The position numbers were made by a program, and so were the translations under genes. Under the pieces are notes generated by a model. That model did not search any database. It worked only from the letters and a program-made list of their open reading frames with translations, and was not told where the DNA came from. This document shows, in pieces, positions 1 to 10,699 of a stretch of DNA of 64,000 nt. The stretch is from Triglochin maritima (Eukaryota > Streptophyta > Magnoliopsida > Alismatales > Juncaginaceae), in contig OY821777.1 of assembly GCA_963682175.1 (NCBI GenBank), forward strand, positions 18,868,001-18,932,000, given 5' to 3'. How positions within the stretch are numbered: position 1 is the first letter of the stretch; each line of letters starts with the position of its first letter.

Positions 1-504
1 GAGTGATGTTTTCAAGTACACTAAGAGGGTGATCAACATATAAATGAACACCCGAAAACTCTAAGCCAAAAGCTTCAGCAAGAGTTCCGGGGACAATTTC
101 ATATCTAAATCCATTGATCATCGTACGAGCAATGTGGTGATTTGGTTCAAAACGAAGATTACAATAGAATTGTTGAACCAAAAACGGATAATAAGGTTTT
201 GAAGCTAGTGTGTGAGACAATGAGTAAGGCCATTAGCATCTAAGCACGATTTAAGAGAGTAGTCATGAAAGTCCGCTACCTCAACGGCGCGGTTCGGAAT
301 GAAAGGAGCCGCCGAGAGCTTTTTCTCCCAATCGCTTTTGGCGAACTCGTCAATAGGGTGGAAGGCAAGATTTGGAGGTGCGGGCGGATGACGGACATTG
401 GGGGTAGTAGAGGAGCGATCGTGGGCCTTTTTGGTGCGTTTTTAGGTGGAAGTAGTGGAAGCAACCGAACGTTTCTTGCGGATAGCCATTTTCTTCCCTG
501 TCAT
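1..504 (-). pseudogene. Transposase_32-type plant transposon ORF (partial, broken)
   Basis: Read on the minus strand from an ATG at 504-502, this encodes a basic N-terminus (MTGKKMAIRKKR) followed by the conserved core of the 'putative plant transposon protein' family (Pfam Transposase_32 type). Recognisable blocks are FYCNLRFEPN, ARTMINGFRYEIVPGTLAEAFGLEFSGVHLYVDHPLSVL, given here only as landmarks between about 165 and 10. A TAA stop interrupts it at 444-442. A TAG at 207-205 is followed by a shift into another frame, which carries the conserved core, and the ORF runs off the window. The ORF lies downstream of, and on the same strand as, the copia pol. Its biochemical function is not established for the family. 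The family call is from recognised sequence; membership of the same element is inference. Confidence 0.72.
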
Positions 505-659
505 GGTGAAGAACTCGAGTTTGGGGGGGAAAAATGGGTGCAAAATGAAGAGGAGATGATGAGAAGCAATAAAATGCAAAAAGATTTGAGTTTTACCGCA
601 GGAAAAGTGCGAAATCGAGGGAGGAACAAGATGGGGAAGGCTTAGGGTTTGAGAGAGAG

Positions 660-1320
660 ATCGGTAAAAGTGAAGAACAGTTTCGATTTGACCCTAAAAG
701 TAGCAGAAAACGACAACACCGGTCGACCGATCCATTGTGCGGTCGACCGAAAGGTTAAAAAAAGGTAAAAACTTAAGTCGACAAAGCGAACGGTCAAACA
801 GAAGCATATTTCGGTCGACCGGACCGAAGAACAAGGGACACACAATCCCCTGCTATCAGTCGAACAAACCATACCGGTCGACCGAAATATTAAAAACGGT
901 CGCACGGAAAACACGAGCGGTCGAACGAAAACTCAAAGTCAAAAACTTATCATCCCTGCTATCGGTTGAACAAGACCGACCGGTCGACCGAACTATTAAA
1001 CACGGTCGCACGGAAAACACTTGCGGTCGAACCAAACAAAGTCGAAAACTTAGGATCCCTGCTATCGGTTGAACAAAACCTACCGGTCGACCGAACTATT
1101 AAAAACGGTCGCACGGAAAACACTTGCGGTCGAACCAAAACTCAAAGTCGAAAACTTAGAATCCCCGCTATCGGTTGAACAACATAGACCGGTCGACCGC
1201 AATATTAAAATCGGTCAAACAAACTCAGGAAATCGGTTGAACAAAAAGATTTCGGTCAAGAAACAACTCATCACCGGTCGAACGAATTCTCATTACCGGT
1301 CGACCGGTTAAACAGTAAAA
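660..1320. repeat. 103-106 bp minisatellite carrying CGGTCGACCG palindromes
   Basis: A unit containing GGTCGACCG, then CGGTCGCACGGAAAACAC, then CGGTCGAACC, then CTATCGGTTGAACAA recurs with starts at about 874, 980, 1083 and 1189 (periods 106, 103, 106). Looser copies flank it at 720-870 and 1190-1310. At least eight GGTCGACCG palindromes occur. Short ORFs through it are artefacts of the repeat. It lies between copia pol and the downstream ORF. Confidence 0.9.
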
Positions 1321-1377
1321 GCCAGAACTAAGCTTCAAATATCAAGAGACACTAGAACCAAATATAGTCAAATGGGC

Positions 1378-2118
1378 TCAAGTAAAACGTACTCGAATGT
1401 CATTTAGGGTACACATGCCAAGATTGAGTCTAATGAGATTGAATTGATCAACATTTAAAGGTTTGGTGAATATATCCGCTAATTGATCATTTGTGGGAAC
1501 AAATATAAGTTTAATGTCTTCTTTATTTGCATGATCTCTAAGAAAATGATGTCTAACTTCTATGTGCTTAGTTCTTGAATGCAAGATAGGATTTTTGGAA
1601 AGGTTGATAGCACTTGTATTATCACAATAAATTGGTGTAATTTGAAACTCAAGTTGCAAGTCCTTGAGGGTTTGCCTCATCCAAAGGACTTGTGCACAAG
1701 CACAACCGGCGGCGATATATTCAGCCTCGATTGTTGATAATGCAACACTATTTTGTTTCTTACTAAAGCATGAGACAAGAGATTTACCCAAAAATTGACA
1801 TGTGCCACTAGTACTCTTACGATCTAAAATACAACCGGCATAGTCGGCATCGCTATAGGCAACAAGATCGAAAGTCCTAGTCTTAGGGTAGAAAAGTCCA
1901 AAATCATAAGTGCCCTTTAGATAACGAAAAATTCTTTTTAATGCATTCAAATGAGTTTCTTTTGGACATGCTTGAAAACGTGCACATAAACATACAACAA
2001 ACATAATATCGGGACGACTTGCAGTAAGATAGAGTAATGAACCGTTCATACCACGATACTTCTTGATGTCCACATCTTTGCCATTTTCGTCTTTGTCCAA
2101 TTTTACGCTTGTACTCAT
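1378..2118 (-). pseudogene. copia RNase H region
   Basis: C-terminal part of Ty1/copia pol. RNase H landmarks are YSDADYAG, DRKSTSG, the KKQNSVALST stretch followed by EAEY, and TKHIEVRHHFLRD, with the LADIFTKPL tail. These are the canonical copia RNase H blocks with the acidic catalytic residues present. It overlaps the RT frame by 4 nt at 2115-2118, so a frameshift separates it from RT; copia pol is normally one ORF, so the shift is damage. Its apparent methionine is internal to the ancestral polyprotein. Confidence 0.9.
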
Positions 2119-3518
2119 AGGTGTCTTTTGAGGTTTGCTAGTTTCAAGCTCAAAGCGTTTGAGAAGTTCCTTTGTGTACTTGCTTGATGTATGAAATTTC
2201 CCTCTTGAGTTTGCTTTATTTGGAGTCCGAGAAAGAAATTTAGCTCACCAATAAGGCTCATCTCGAACTCTCCCTGCATAGACTTAGAAAATTCTTCGCA
2301 TAGACGCGGGTTACTTGCACCAAAGATAATGTCATCAACATATATTTGTACCACTAATAAATCATGATTAAGAGTTTTAACAAATAATGTGGTATCTACT
2401 TTACCCATTGCGAATCCTTTATTAATCAAGAAGTTCTTCAACCTCTCATACCAAGCTCTAGGAGCTTGTTTGAGACCATAAAGAGTCTTCTTGAGTTTAA
2501 ATACATGGTTCGGATAAGATTCATTTATAAAACCGGGGGGTTGAGCAATATAAACTACTTCAGAAATAATTCCATTTAGGAAAGCACTTTTAACATCCAT
2601 TTGAAAAAGTTTAATGTCCCTAAAAGAATCATAAGCTAAAAGCATACGAATAGCTTCCATACGAGCCACGGGAGCATAGGTTTCATCAAAGTCTATTCCC
2701 TCCTCTTGGCGGTAGCCTTGAGCAACGAGTCTAGCTTTGTTTCTAACTACATTCCCATCCTCATCAAGTTTATTTCGGAAGATCCATTTAGTTCTAATAA
2801 CGGTTTGATTAATGGGTTTTTCAACAAGTTCCCAAACGTCATTTCGAACGAATTGGTTTAACTCTTCATGCATAGCCATTAACCAAAATTCATCATTACA
2901 AGCTTCGTCTACTTTCTTAGGTTCTAATTTAGATATGAAAGCATAAGAATCACAAACTACATAAGCCTTTGATCGGGTTGTCACACCTTGAGAAACATCT
3001 CCAATCACAAGGTCCTTTGGATGTTCCTTTCTATAGGTCCAATCCTTGGGAAGCTCCTCTTTGTCTTCTTGTGGAAAACTTGGAGGATCTTGATGTGGCT
3101 CATGGGAGACATCTTGAGATGAGACATGTCTAATTATATCCATATAGTCATCATCAAGAGAGGAATTATCTATACAAGCCAACTCATCAAAGTTAACATG
3201 TAGAGACGCATCGACACAATAGGTTCGTTTGTTATAGACTCTATAAGCTTTGCTCCTATCAGAATATCCTAAAAAGATGGCCTCATCGGATTTTGCATCA
3301 AATTTTTCCAAGTTATCTTTAGTGTTGAGGACAAAACATTTTGACTCAAAAGCTTTAAAGTAAGAGATTTTTGGAATACGTTTGTGCCACAATTCAAAAG
3401 GTGTTTTCTTCAAAATAGGTCTTATAAGAACACGGTTTAACACATAACAAGAAGTATTTACTGCTTCACACCAAAAATATTTTGGAAGCCCTTTTTCCAT
3501 AAGCATGGTTCTTGCCAT
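2115..3518 (-). pseudogene. copia integrase C-terminus and reverse transcriptase
   Basis: The N-terminal third is the integrase C-terminal region (YFWCEAVNTSCYVLNR, TPFELWHKR, FLGYSDRSKAYRVYN). RT follows from about residue 230 (VWELVEKP, TKWIFRNKLDEDG, ARLVAQGYRQEEGIDFDETYAPV, QMDVKSAFLNG, YGLKQAPRAWYERL). The catalytic YVDD box is intact within QIYVDDIIFGASN. Upstream, a single stop codon at the junction with the integrase ORF (LQ, stop, MART) separates it from 3519-3878. The downstream end is frameshifted into RNase H. Confidence 0.92.
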
Positions 3519-4439
3519 CTATTGAAGAGTTCTATTTTTCCTTTCAACTACCCCATTTTGTTGGGGAGTGCGAGAAAAAGAAAAATTATGTTCAATCCCT
3601 TGTTTTTCACAAAACTTTTGAAATAACTCATTTTCAAATTCTCCTCCATGATCGCTACAGATAGTAATGATATGTAAATCTTTTTCTCTTTGAACACGTT
3701 TGCAAAAGCTTTTAAATCTTTCAAATGCATCATATTTATTGGCCAAAAACAAAACCCATGTAAATCGTGAAAAATCATCGACAATCACAAAGGCATATCT
3801 TTTACCACCTAAACTAACGGTTCTTGAAGGACCAAAAAGGTCTAGATGTAAAAGCTCAAGAGGTTTTGAAGTTGACACAACATTTAAAGATTTGAAAGAC
3901 GATTTAAATTGTTTTCCAAATTGACATGCATCACAAAGTTTATCCTTTTTTAAATCAATTTTAGGAAGTCCTCTAACTAATTCAAGTTTGGATAATTTGT
4001 GTAATTGTTACATACTAATATGTCCCAATCGGTTATGCCATAACCAAGCTTCGTCATTTGAGGCAACTAAACAAGTCTCTAAGGTAAGATTGCTAATGAC
4101 AACAATATCCACAATGTAAATATTATGAGATCTATAACCTTTAAATATAGTTTTCATGTTATGTTTGGAGACAATATAGCAATTTGAATTGTCAAAGATA
4201 ACCATATAATTTTTATCTGCTAGTTGACTAACACTTAGCAAATTGTGTTTTAGCCCTTCTACTAACAAAACATTTTCAATATGAGGAGTAGAGGAATTGC
4301 CAACATTACCAAACAATTTGACCTTTAGCGTTGTCTCCAAATGTGACGGTTCCTCCCTTCTTAGGCTTTAGATTTGATAGTACTTGAGAGTCTCCCGTCA
4401 TGTGCCTTGAGCACCCACTATCGAGTATCCACTTGCCCT
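3519..4439 (-). pseudogene. copia protease end, GAG-pre-integrase and integrase core
   Basis: Read right to left: the protease active-site context WILDSGCSRHMTG near 4435-4390, then the GAG-pre-integrase segment 4340-4008 (LLSVSQLADKNY, LWHNRLGHISM), then the zinc-binding CDACQFGKQ near 3930, and the integrase core (LHLDLFGPSRTVSLGGKRYAFVIVDD, SDHGGEFEN, HNFSFSRTPQQNGVVERKNRTL). The integrase D-D-E residues are visible. A stop near 4007 and a frame change near 4345 break the ORF. The landmarks are standard Ty1/copia motifs. Confidence 0.9.
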
Positions 4440-6192
4440 TTCTCCTTGCTTTGATCTATATGCAAAGAAACAAGTGAAGACTTTGGTACCCAAATTTGTT
4501 TAGGTCCTTGAGGGTTAGCTTTTGGTACCCAAACTTGAGAGGTCTTAGGTACCCATACATTTGACAAGCTTACTTTCTTAACATATGAATTATTATGTTT
4601 AACAAAATAAGATGTAGCTTTCTTTTGTTTTCCACCCATGTACCCCAAACCATGCTTAGTCAAAGATTGAGTTTGGGTTCCTAGAAGCATGTCTAGCATT
4701 TTTCTACCCAACGTGAATTTTTCTAGATCTTTTGTAAGTTGTTCATTCTTGGCAATAAGATCTTTGTTGTTGTTACAATTACTTGTAGATTTCAGCATGT
4801 TTATCTCATTAGTAAGCAATTCATTCTCTTTAAGTAATTCTTCATGTTTAGTAGATAAGTCTAGATGCACTTTTCTTCCTAATTTGTTTTTATGACAAAT
4901 CATTTCATATCTTTCAGCAAGTTCATGAAAAGCATCTAATAACTCATCATAGGAAGTGGTTTCTTGAATTGATACCTCATCGTCGTCAATTTCCACCACT
5001 TGGGGTTGATTGCTTCTCTTTGGGGATGTAGTGGTGCTTGAATCTGAATCCTCATTGTGTGTCATAAAGCACATGTGTGCTTCTTCCTCTTGAGAGTATT
5101 CGGTGTCGGAGGATGTAGATGAGCTTGAATCATCCCAAGTGGCTTTAAAAGCCTTCTTTCCGTCTTTGTCATGGTGATCCCTTCTTTTGTGATCATCACG
5201 TTCTCGTCTTCTAGGTCTCTCTTCTTTATCTCTTCTAGGAGGCCTATCTTCCCTAATTCTCCTCGGTCTCTCATCTCTTTCTCTTCTAGGAGGGAATCTT
5301 CTTGGTTCCCTTTGTTCACGATCTCTTGACTTAAGGAGTGGACAGTCCTTCTTCATGTGCCCCGTCTTGTTGCATTCGTAGCATGTGAAAGTCCGGGATG
5401 ATTCTCCTTTCCCTCTTGTGAGCCTTCCTTTGGCGAGAAACTTCTTGAAGTTGCGGGTTAGAAATGCAACATCATCATCGGTGTCATCGTCTTCGTACTT
5501 TCCAAATCCGACGTTGCTTTGAGAGCAATTGTTTTCTCCTTTCTCCTTAACCCCTCTCGCTCCTTCTCCTTCTCTCTTCTTTCCTCCATTTGAATCTCAT
5601 AAGCCATGAAGCTTCCTATGAGATCCTCCATCTTTAGCTTTGAGAGATCTTTGGCCTCCTCGATTGTCGTTGTCTTCTTCTCCCACTCCAATGTCAACAA
5701 TCTAAGAAACTTTCGTACCCTGTCACTTTCAATCAAGACCTTACCAAGGTTTTTCAAGGAGTTAGTGATATGAGTAAAGCGAGTATGCATCTCGCTAATG
5801 GATTCATTGGGTTTCATGGCAAACATTTCATATTTTTGCATAAATGAATCTATCCTAGTTTCTTTCACGGATGATCGTCCTTCAAAATGACTTTCTAACA
5901 TATGTCATGCCTCAAATGCAGAATCACAAGCATTAATTCTACCATATTCCTCTTCAGTTAATCCACACATGAGAATGTTCATTAATTTTGCATTCATTTG
6001 AACCATTGCTAGTTCATCATCATTCATGAGTTCAAACTCTTTATTTTGAGTATATGGAATTTAAAAGAATACCCATAATTTAACATCATATGATTGAATG
6101 AAGATTATCATGCGTTTCTTCCAATAGGCATAATTGGTTCCGTTAAAAAGTGGAGGTCTACCGGTGTGGAATCCCTCACGTTGTTGGGCCAT
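4418..6192 (-). pseudogene. copia gag with CCHC zinc knuckle, disrupted
   Basis: The likely start is the ATG at 6192-6190 (MAQQREGFHTGRPPLFNGTNY, then YWKKRM), the usual opening of plant copia gag. In-frame stops occur near 6060 and just before 5901, with a frame change near 5490. 5901-5458 is the UBN2-type gag core. The CCHC knuckle CYECNKTGHMKKDC lies at about 5387-5340. It is followed by an Arg/Asp/Glu-rich stretch, a heptad-like coiled-coil segment, and several VWVPK repeats before the protease. Gag forms the particle and binds RNA; with these stops the copy cannot make full Gag. Confidence 0.88.
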
Positions 6193-6230
6193 TGCTACAA
6201 ATGTTAATTTGTTTATATGCAATTAACAAG

Positions 6231-6242
6231 GCTCTGATACCA
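6231..6242 (-). promoter_or_regulatory. primer-binding site, initiator-Met tRNA type
   Basis: On the minus strand this reads TGGTATCAGAGC, the standard PBS of plant copia elements, complementary to the 3' end of initiator tRNA-Met. It sits two bases inside the 3' end of the 5' LTR (…ATACA-TT-TGGTATC). It fixes both LTR boundary and orientation. Confidence 0.93.
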
Positions 6243-6761
6243 AATGTATGATCTAATTGCCCTAAATATTAGTCTTAAGGGGGGGTTTATAGACTAATTT
6301 CTCACTATCAACTATTTGTGCAATAACAAGATAATCAATGAAAATAGTGAGATGGAAAGGCAAACCAAACACCGGATGTATAGAGGTTTGGATCCAACCA
6401 CCGGATCCTAGTCCTCTCTTACGAATTGATCTTCCTTGAGCAACTTCGCGATCTTCACTAATTTGATCTTCTTTCCGGGCAAAGATCGAGCCTTTACAAT
6501 TCAAGCTTGCGAACACCCTCGCCAAGCTTGGACCTCCTTCTCACAACCCGAGAAGAGCTTCACTCCGGAAGCTTGTACAACTCCTTTGTAGTATACTTTG
6601 TGTAACCTACTCTTGAGCACTTGAATTGATGATGAATGCAATTGAATGATTGATCAAAAGAGTGGTTGAGAGCAATAAAGAGAGTAGGAGCACTTGGAAG
6701 TTTTTAGCACAATGAGAGCTTAGAGATTGGATTGGTGACCTTGTAAAGATGATCTAAGCTC

Positions 6762-6769
6762 TATATATA
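6762..6769 (-). promoter_or_regulatory. LTR TATA box
   Basis: The minus strand reads GGCTTATATATAGAGC about 520 bp upstream of the PBS, a plausible U3/R promoter position. The palindrome block lies directly upstream. Confidence 0.65.
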
Positions 6770-6859
6770 AGCCTCTTAAGTTTTCTAGCCGTTTGAGAAA
6801 AAATTGATTGGGTTTTGTGTAAGATACACAAACCAGAAATTCAGGAAGCAATTCTGTCA

Positions 6860-7440
6860 ATGTTCGGTCGACCGGTAAGAATAAAACGGTCGACCGGTTA
6901 CGTGAATAGTAGTCAAAAGGTCAGACAAACTAGGAACGGTCGAACTAACTGGGATGGAACTTAAGTGTACCGGTCGAACGAAACAAGGAAACGGTCGACC
7001 GATGTGTAAGGTTCGGTAGAGACAAAGTGTGTTCGGTCGAACCAAGGTGGTATCGACCGATAGCAGGAAGAATGCTACGAACGATCAATGGTCAAACGGT
7101 CGATCGGTAAATAAAAATTGTTCGACCGGTAAGCTATGTATTTGAGGGTAGGTGAAAGTATGTGTATACGACCGTTGTATAATACGACAAGTATAACGGT
7201 CACAAAAGAAGACAAAAATAGAAATCAACCGGTCGAACAGAAAAGGACTTTCGGTCGACCGGTTTGCACTAAGGCACGTGTCTTCCAGCACGTATGAACA
7301 GTTGATCGGTCGACCAAAATACCTTAAGTTATTCTAATGAACCGGTCGAACCAGAACACAGTTCGGTCGACCGAAAGGGTTCAGAAAATAGTTTTTAGAT
7401 TAAACGGTCGAACCAGATGGTCGACCGGTCGACCGGTTGA
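6860..7440. repeat. GGTCGACCG palindrome cluster in LTR U3
   Basis: Exact GGTCGACC cores occur near 6863, 6886, 6991, 7252, 7305, 7363 and 7424, with several one-base variants (GGTCGAAC, GTTCGACC) between them, at irregular spacing of roughly 20-110 bp. No ORF of interest runs through the block. Confidence 0.88.
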
Positions 7441-7740
7441 GTGCAGAATTCCTGAATATGGTTTGATTGATTTCTAAAGAAGTTTTGTATGGAATTTGAA
7501 CGTTTAGTTCTACTTCTATGGAATCCTAAAGAGTCATGATATGCAATGCATCAAGATTGAAGTGCTCAAGTTACATTTAAATCCTAATGACAATAATGTA
7601 AACCTATCTACTCTTCAACTTCATTTCTCGTTTAAACTTGTCACCTGAAATGTTAGTACAAAACAAGATATGTGTATTGTGCAAGAGTGATATGAACGAA
7701 TTACATGTGTTTAAGTTATATGTTGATTAATCATCAAAAC

Positions 7741-8897
7741 GGATAAGCAATCATTAGCCAAAAAGCCAACATCGCGTTCATCCTCCACGATCATATTGTG
7801 CATGATAATGCATGCAGACGTTATTTTATTAAGCATGTCGGATTCCATGCAAGAGACGGGTTCTTAACGATTGCGAACCTCTCTTGAAGCATCTGAACGC
7901 GTGTTCCACATCTTTTCACACTGCTTCCTGAACTTGAGCGAAAAATCTTTCTTTTGGGGTTTCAGGAAGAATGACAAATTGGATAAATGTAACCCATTTA
8001 AGATAAATATCATCTGTAAGATAGTAGCCCATATCATACGGAGAACCATTGACCACATAAGTTACCGGTGGTGCTCGACCTTCCAGTATATCATTGAAAA
8101 TAGGAGATCATTGAAGGACATTTAGATCATTACACGAACCCGAGATACCGAAAAACGAATGTCAAATCCATAGGTCATAAGATGCAACAACTTCAAGAAC
8201 AAGTGTTGCATTACAACTTCGTCTTTGATATTGTCCCTTCCAAGCAGCTGGGTAATATTTTGCATTCCCAATGCATACAATCTATGCTCCCCATCATGCC
8301 TGAAAAATGAAAACCCCCTTTGCTCACCAACTTGGAGTAGCCTTGCTAAGTCCGCCAAATGGGCCTTATATATTCTACATCGAAGTTGCTAATGACACAT
8401 TCACAAAAAATTTGGAGGATCGTTCTTGCTGTTGTCTCGCTAAGTCATAAGTACTCAACAACCGCTACGCCATATGCTAGAATTCAAAGTGCTGAAGTAC
8501 ATTTTTGTAAGCCTGATATGCTAAGTCTACCCACGGGGTTTGACCATTGTTGGAAGAAGACATCAGATGCCCTAAAGGCAGAGGATATTCGAAGGAATAC
8601 ATTCTTTCGCATTCGAAACCTTCTTCTCAAAATACGATCACAATACACAAGGTTGTTAGTAAAATAATCTGAAATGAGACGGTTATAACCGACCGTACAT
8701 TCTCTGTCCGGGTTACGAGTTCTCCTTCTCCTCCTCTTTGGAGCATGTGCAGTTAGCCGACGAGCCATTTCAATTGCATGGTACAGTGTCATGTATCTCT
8801 CATGGAAGGTTGTCTCGTCAGGTGACAAAGAGGATGAACTAGAGCTAGTAAAAGAAATGTGAGAATCCATACTTGTGACTTGAGAAATGTACTCCAT
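7741..8897 (-). pseudogene. PIF/Harbinger transposase, decayed
   Basis: The minus strand encodes an N-terminal region 8897-8484 with DYFTNN, RRRFRMRKNVFLRI and FFQQWSNPVGRLSISGLQKCTSAL, typical of plant PIF transposases. Beyond frameshifts the DDE block SIDCMHWE appears near 8290-8265, then ASYDLWI, the VILPETPKEK segment, VERAFRCF near 7900, and the terminal ACIIMHNMIVEDERDVG near 7810-7760. The first catalytic Asp lies in the SIDCMHW block. Many stops make it non-functional. ORF1 of the same element is divergent at 9220-10433. Confidence 0.85.
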
Positions 8898-9219
8898 AGT
8901 TGTAAAAATAGCCGCTGCAAGACGCGTGATGAAGAATAATCCGTGTTGCTACAGAAAAACCGTGATTCTGCAGAAAATTTGTGATTTTGCACATTTGTCA
9001 GACGAATCTACACTATTCACCTTTGTCAGACGAATCTACACTATTCTCTACACCATGTGTCATTGAGTGTATGAACTTATTGAAGAACTCTATATGAACT
9101 CGTATCATGTACTTCATTTCTCACAAACACTTGATTCTCACAAATCTTTCTTTGAATCACTACAATACTTACACCGACATGTGTTCTCCCGACCACAACC
9201 GTGAACCACATCGTCAACG

Positions 9220-10433
9220 ACCAACCCTCGTCCATTATTTCCCACCGGATTTCCATGATTCCCCTACCAGAACCCATTTCAATTATACAAGCACTTACCA
9301 TTCGCAGCTCACCCACAATATTCCCAACCTAACCAGAACATTGGATATACACAATATTATGACCCTAACATTTTTCCAACATATCCACAGAATGCACCAC
9401 CGACATATCAAATGTATGCCCAAATGCTCAGTGGGGGGAGACAAGTGCAAATGTAGCTGATGATACGGTTGTTGACAAAGATGAAGACGATGTTGACCCT
9501 TTGCCTGCTCATCCCGAACAAAATACGTCATCATGACCACTACAAGGAGAACAACAATCCAAGAAGCCAAAGTCGTGGTCTGTATTGGAGGACGAAGCGC
9601 TCATCTCGGTGTATATGGAAGTCAGTACCAATGCAATTGTTAGCACCAACCAAAAAGCATCAGCGTTATGGAGCAGAATCAAACGAGTATACGACTAGTC
9701 ATGCCAAAGCAACACAAACATGGACATGAGAGCCACAAACTCCTTGAAAGGTCATTGGAGAAAAATGGCGGTAGCAGTTATAAAGTGGTGTGGTTGTTAT
9801 GATGAAGCTCTTCAACGGAAAAGGAGCGGATTCAACGATGATAATGTCATCCAGGAAGCTCATAATATTTACGAGCGCACTGTAAGATCCAAATTTGCAT
9901 TCCTTTATGCTTGGGTTGTGTTACGTAGGTACCCAAAATGGGAGTCAATCATTTGACATGGTCGGGTGACTGTACCACGTGGACGTCTACTGATGCGTCA
10001 ATGGGAGGAAACAGATAGTAGTCCACAAACTAGAAGCTCCAGCAAGAGGAAAAGAAGGGATGATTCTACGGGTCAGTCGACACCAACAAACGAAGAGGCA
10101 TCACAACCCTTTGTTCGACCTGAAGGTGTCAAAAGAGCCAAGAAAAAGGGAAAAGATCCAATGCAAACTCAGGGAGATGATCCGATTTCCAAATTATGTG
10201 TTAAAATTGAATACGGTTCAAAAGTTAGAGAAGAAGACATGAAGCTCAAGAAAGGAAGAGGAGAATGTTCGGTTCAAAAGTTGAAACAAAAGCAAGAAAA
10301 TCGTAAGTTGGATATGATAAACTGTAAGTTGGACATGATGAATTTTTTGCTGAGGAATCCAAACCGAACAGACTTGGAAGACAAAATGCTAAAAAAATTG
10401 GCAGATTGGGCGGAATCTATTGGGTTAGTGTAG
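9220..10433 (+). pseudogene. PIF/Harbinger ORF1 (Myb/SANT-like DNA-binding protein), broken
   Basis: Across three frames this matches the ORF1 accessory protein of plant PIF elements, often labelled 'glutathione S-transferase T3-like'. Landmarks are a Pro/Tyr/Gln-rich N-terminus (about 9300-9440), KSWSVLEDEALISVYMEVS near 9570, SLKGHWRKM near 9745, KRSGFNDDNVIQEAHNIYE near 9810-9870, FAFLYAWVVLRRYPKWES at 9895-9950, RPEGVKRAKKKGK near 10120, and a C-terminal LEDKMLKKLADWAES. ORF1 binds element DNA and partners the transposase. It is frameshifted near 9460 and 9720 and stopped at 9954. It aligns by eye with the ORF at 19364-20556. Confidence 0.85.
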
Positions 10434-10553
10434 CCCAGTTCATAATTTATCAGTGTTGTAATATATATTCTGTATCGTTTAAAGTGTCGTCATTTATATT
10501 CTGTAATTTATCGTATTTGGTCGTATATTTCCAGTGTTGCCATTTATTTTCCG

Positions 10554-10670
10554 TAGTTTATCAATATTGTTTAGTGTATTTGCTTAGTTTATCAGTATTG
10601 TTTAGTGTATTTTCTTAGTTTATCAGTGTTATTTAATGTCGTAGTTTATCAGTGTTGTTCAATGTATTTT
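10554..10670 (+). repeat. about 30-bp tandem repeat after Harbinger ORF1
   Basis: Four imperfect copies of a TAGTTTATCAGTATTGTTTAGTGTATTT-like unit lie just after the ORF1 stop, in what would be its 3' UTR or subterminal region. Confidence 0.7.
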
Positions 10671-10699
10671 CATTCTGTATCGTTTCATGTATTTTGCGA

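Larger units (their letters stand above)
1..7736 (-). mobile_element. Ty1/copia retrotransposon, SIRE-like, decayed, left end outside window
   Basis: Minus-strand order from right to left: 5' LTR (7736-6245), PBS, gag, protease, integrase, reverse transcriptase, RNase H, a CGGTCGACCG-rich spacer, then a Transposase_32-type ORF. This integrase-before-RT order defines Ty1/copia. The long charged and coiled-coil gag and the extra ORF after pol resemble SIRE/Maximus elements, but the lineage is inferred. Several in-frame stops and frameshifts make it defective. The 3' LTR would lie left of position 1. Its right boundary abuts the 3' end of a Harbinger transposase remnant, so it may have inserted into that element. 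Confidence 0.8.
6245..7736 (-). mobile_element. 5' LTR of the SIRE-like copia element
   Basis: The inner border is fixed by the PBS (plus strand begins TGTATGATC at 6245). The outer border is placed at 7736, where the minus strand reads TGATGATTAATC; this edge is inference because the second LTR is outside the window. U3 carries a block of GGTCGACCG palindromes at 6860-7440, upstream of a TATA box at 6769-6762. Confidence 0.7.

Noticed and set aside
740..1300. CRISPR-like regular repeats
   Set aside because: Repeats and intervals are both similar between copies; this is a plant minisatellite, not repeat-spacer structure.
737..1311. Overlapping ORFs rich in Arg/Thr/Lys
   Set aside because: Translations of the CGGTCGACCG minisatellite.
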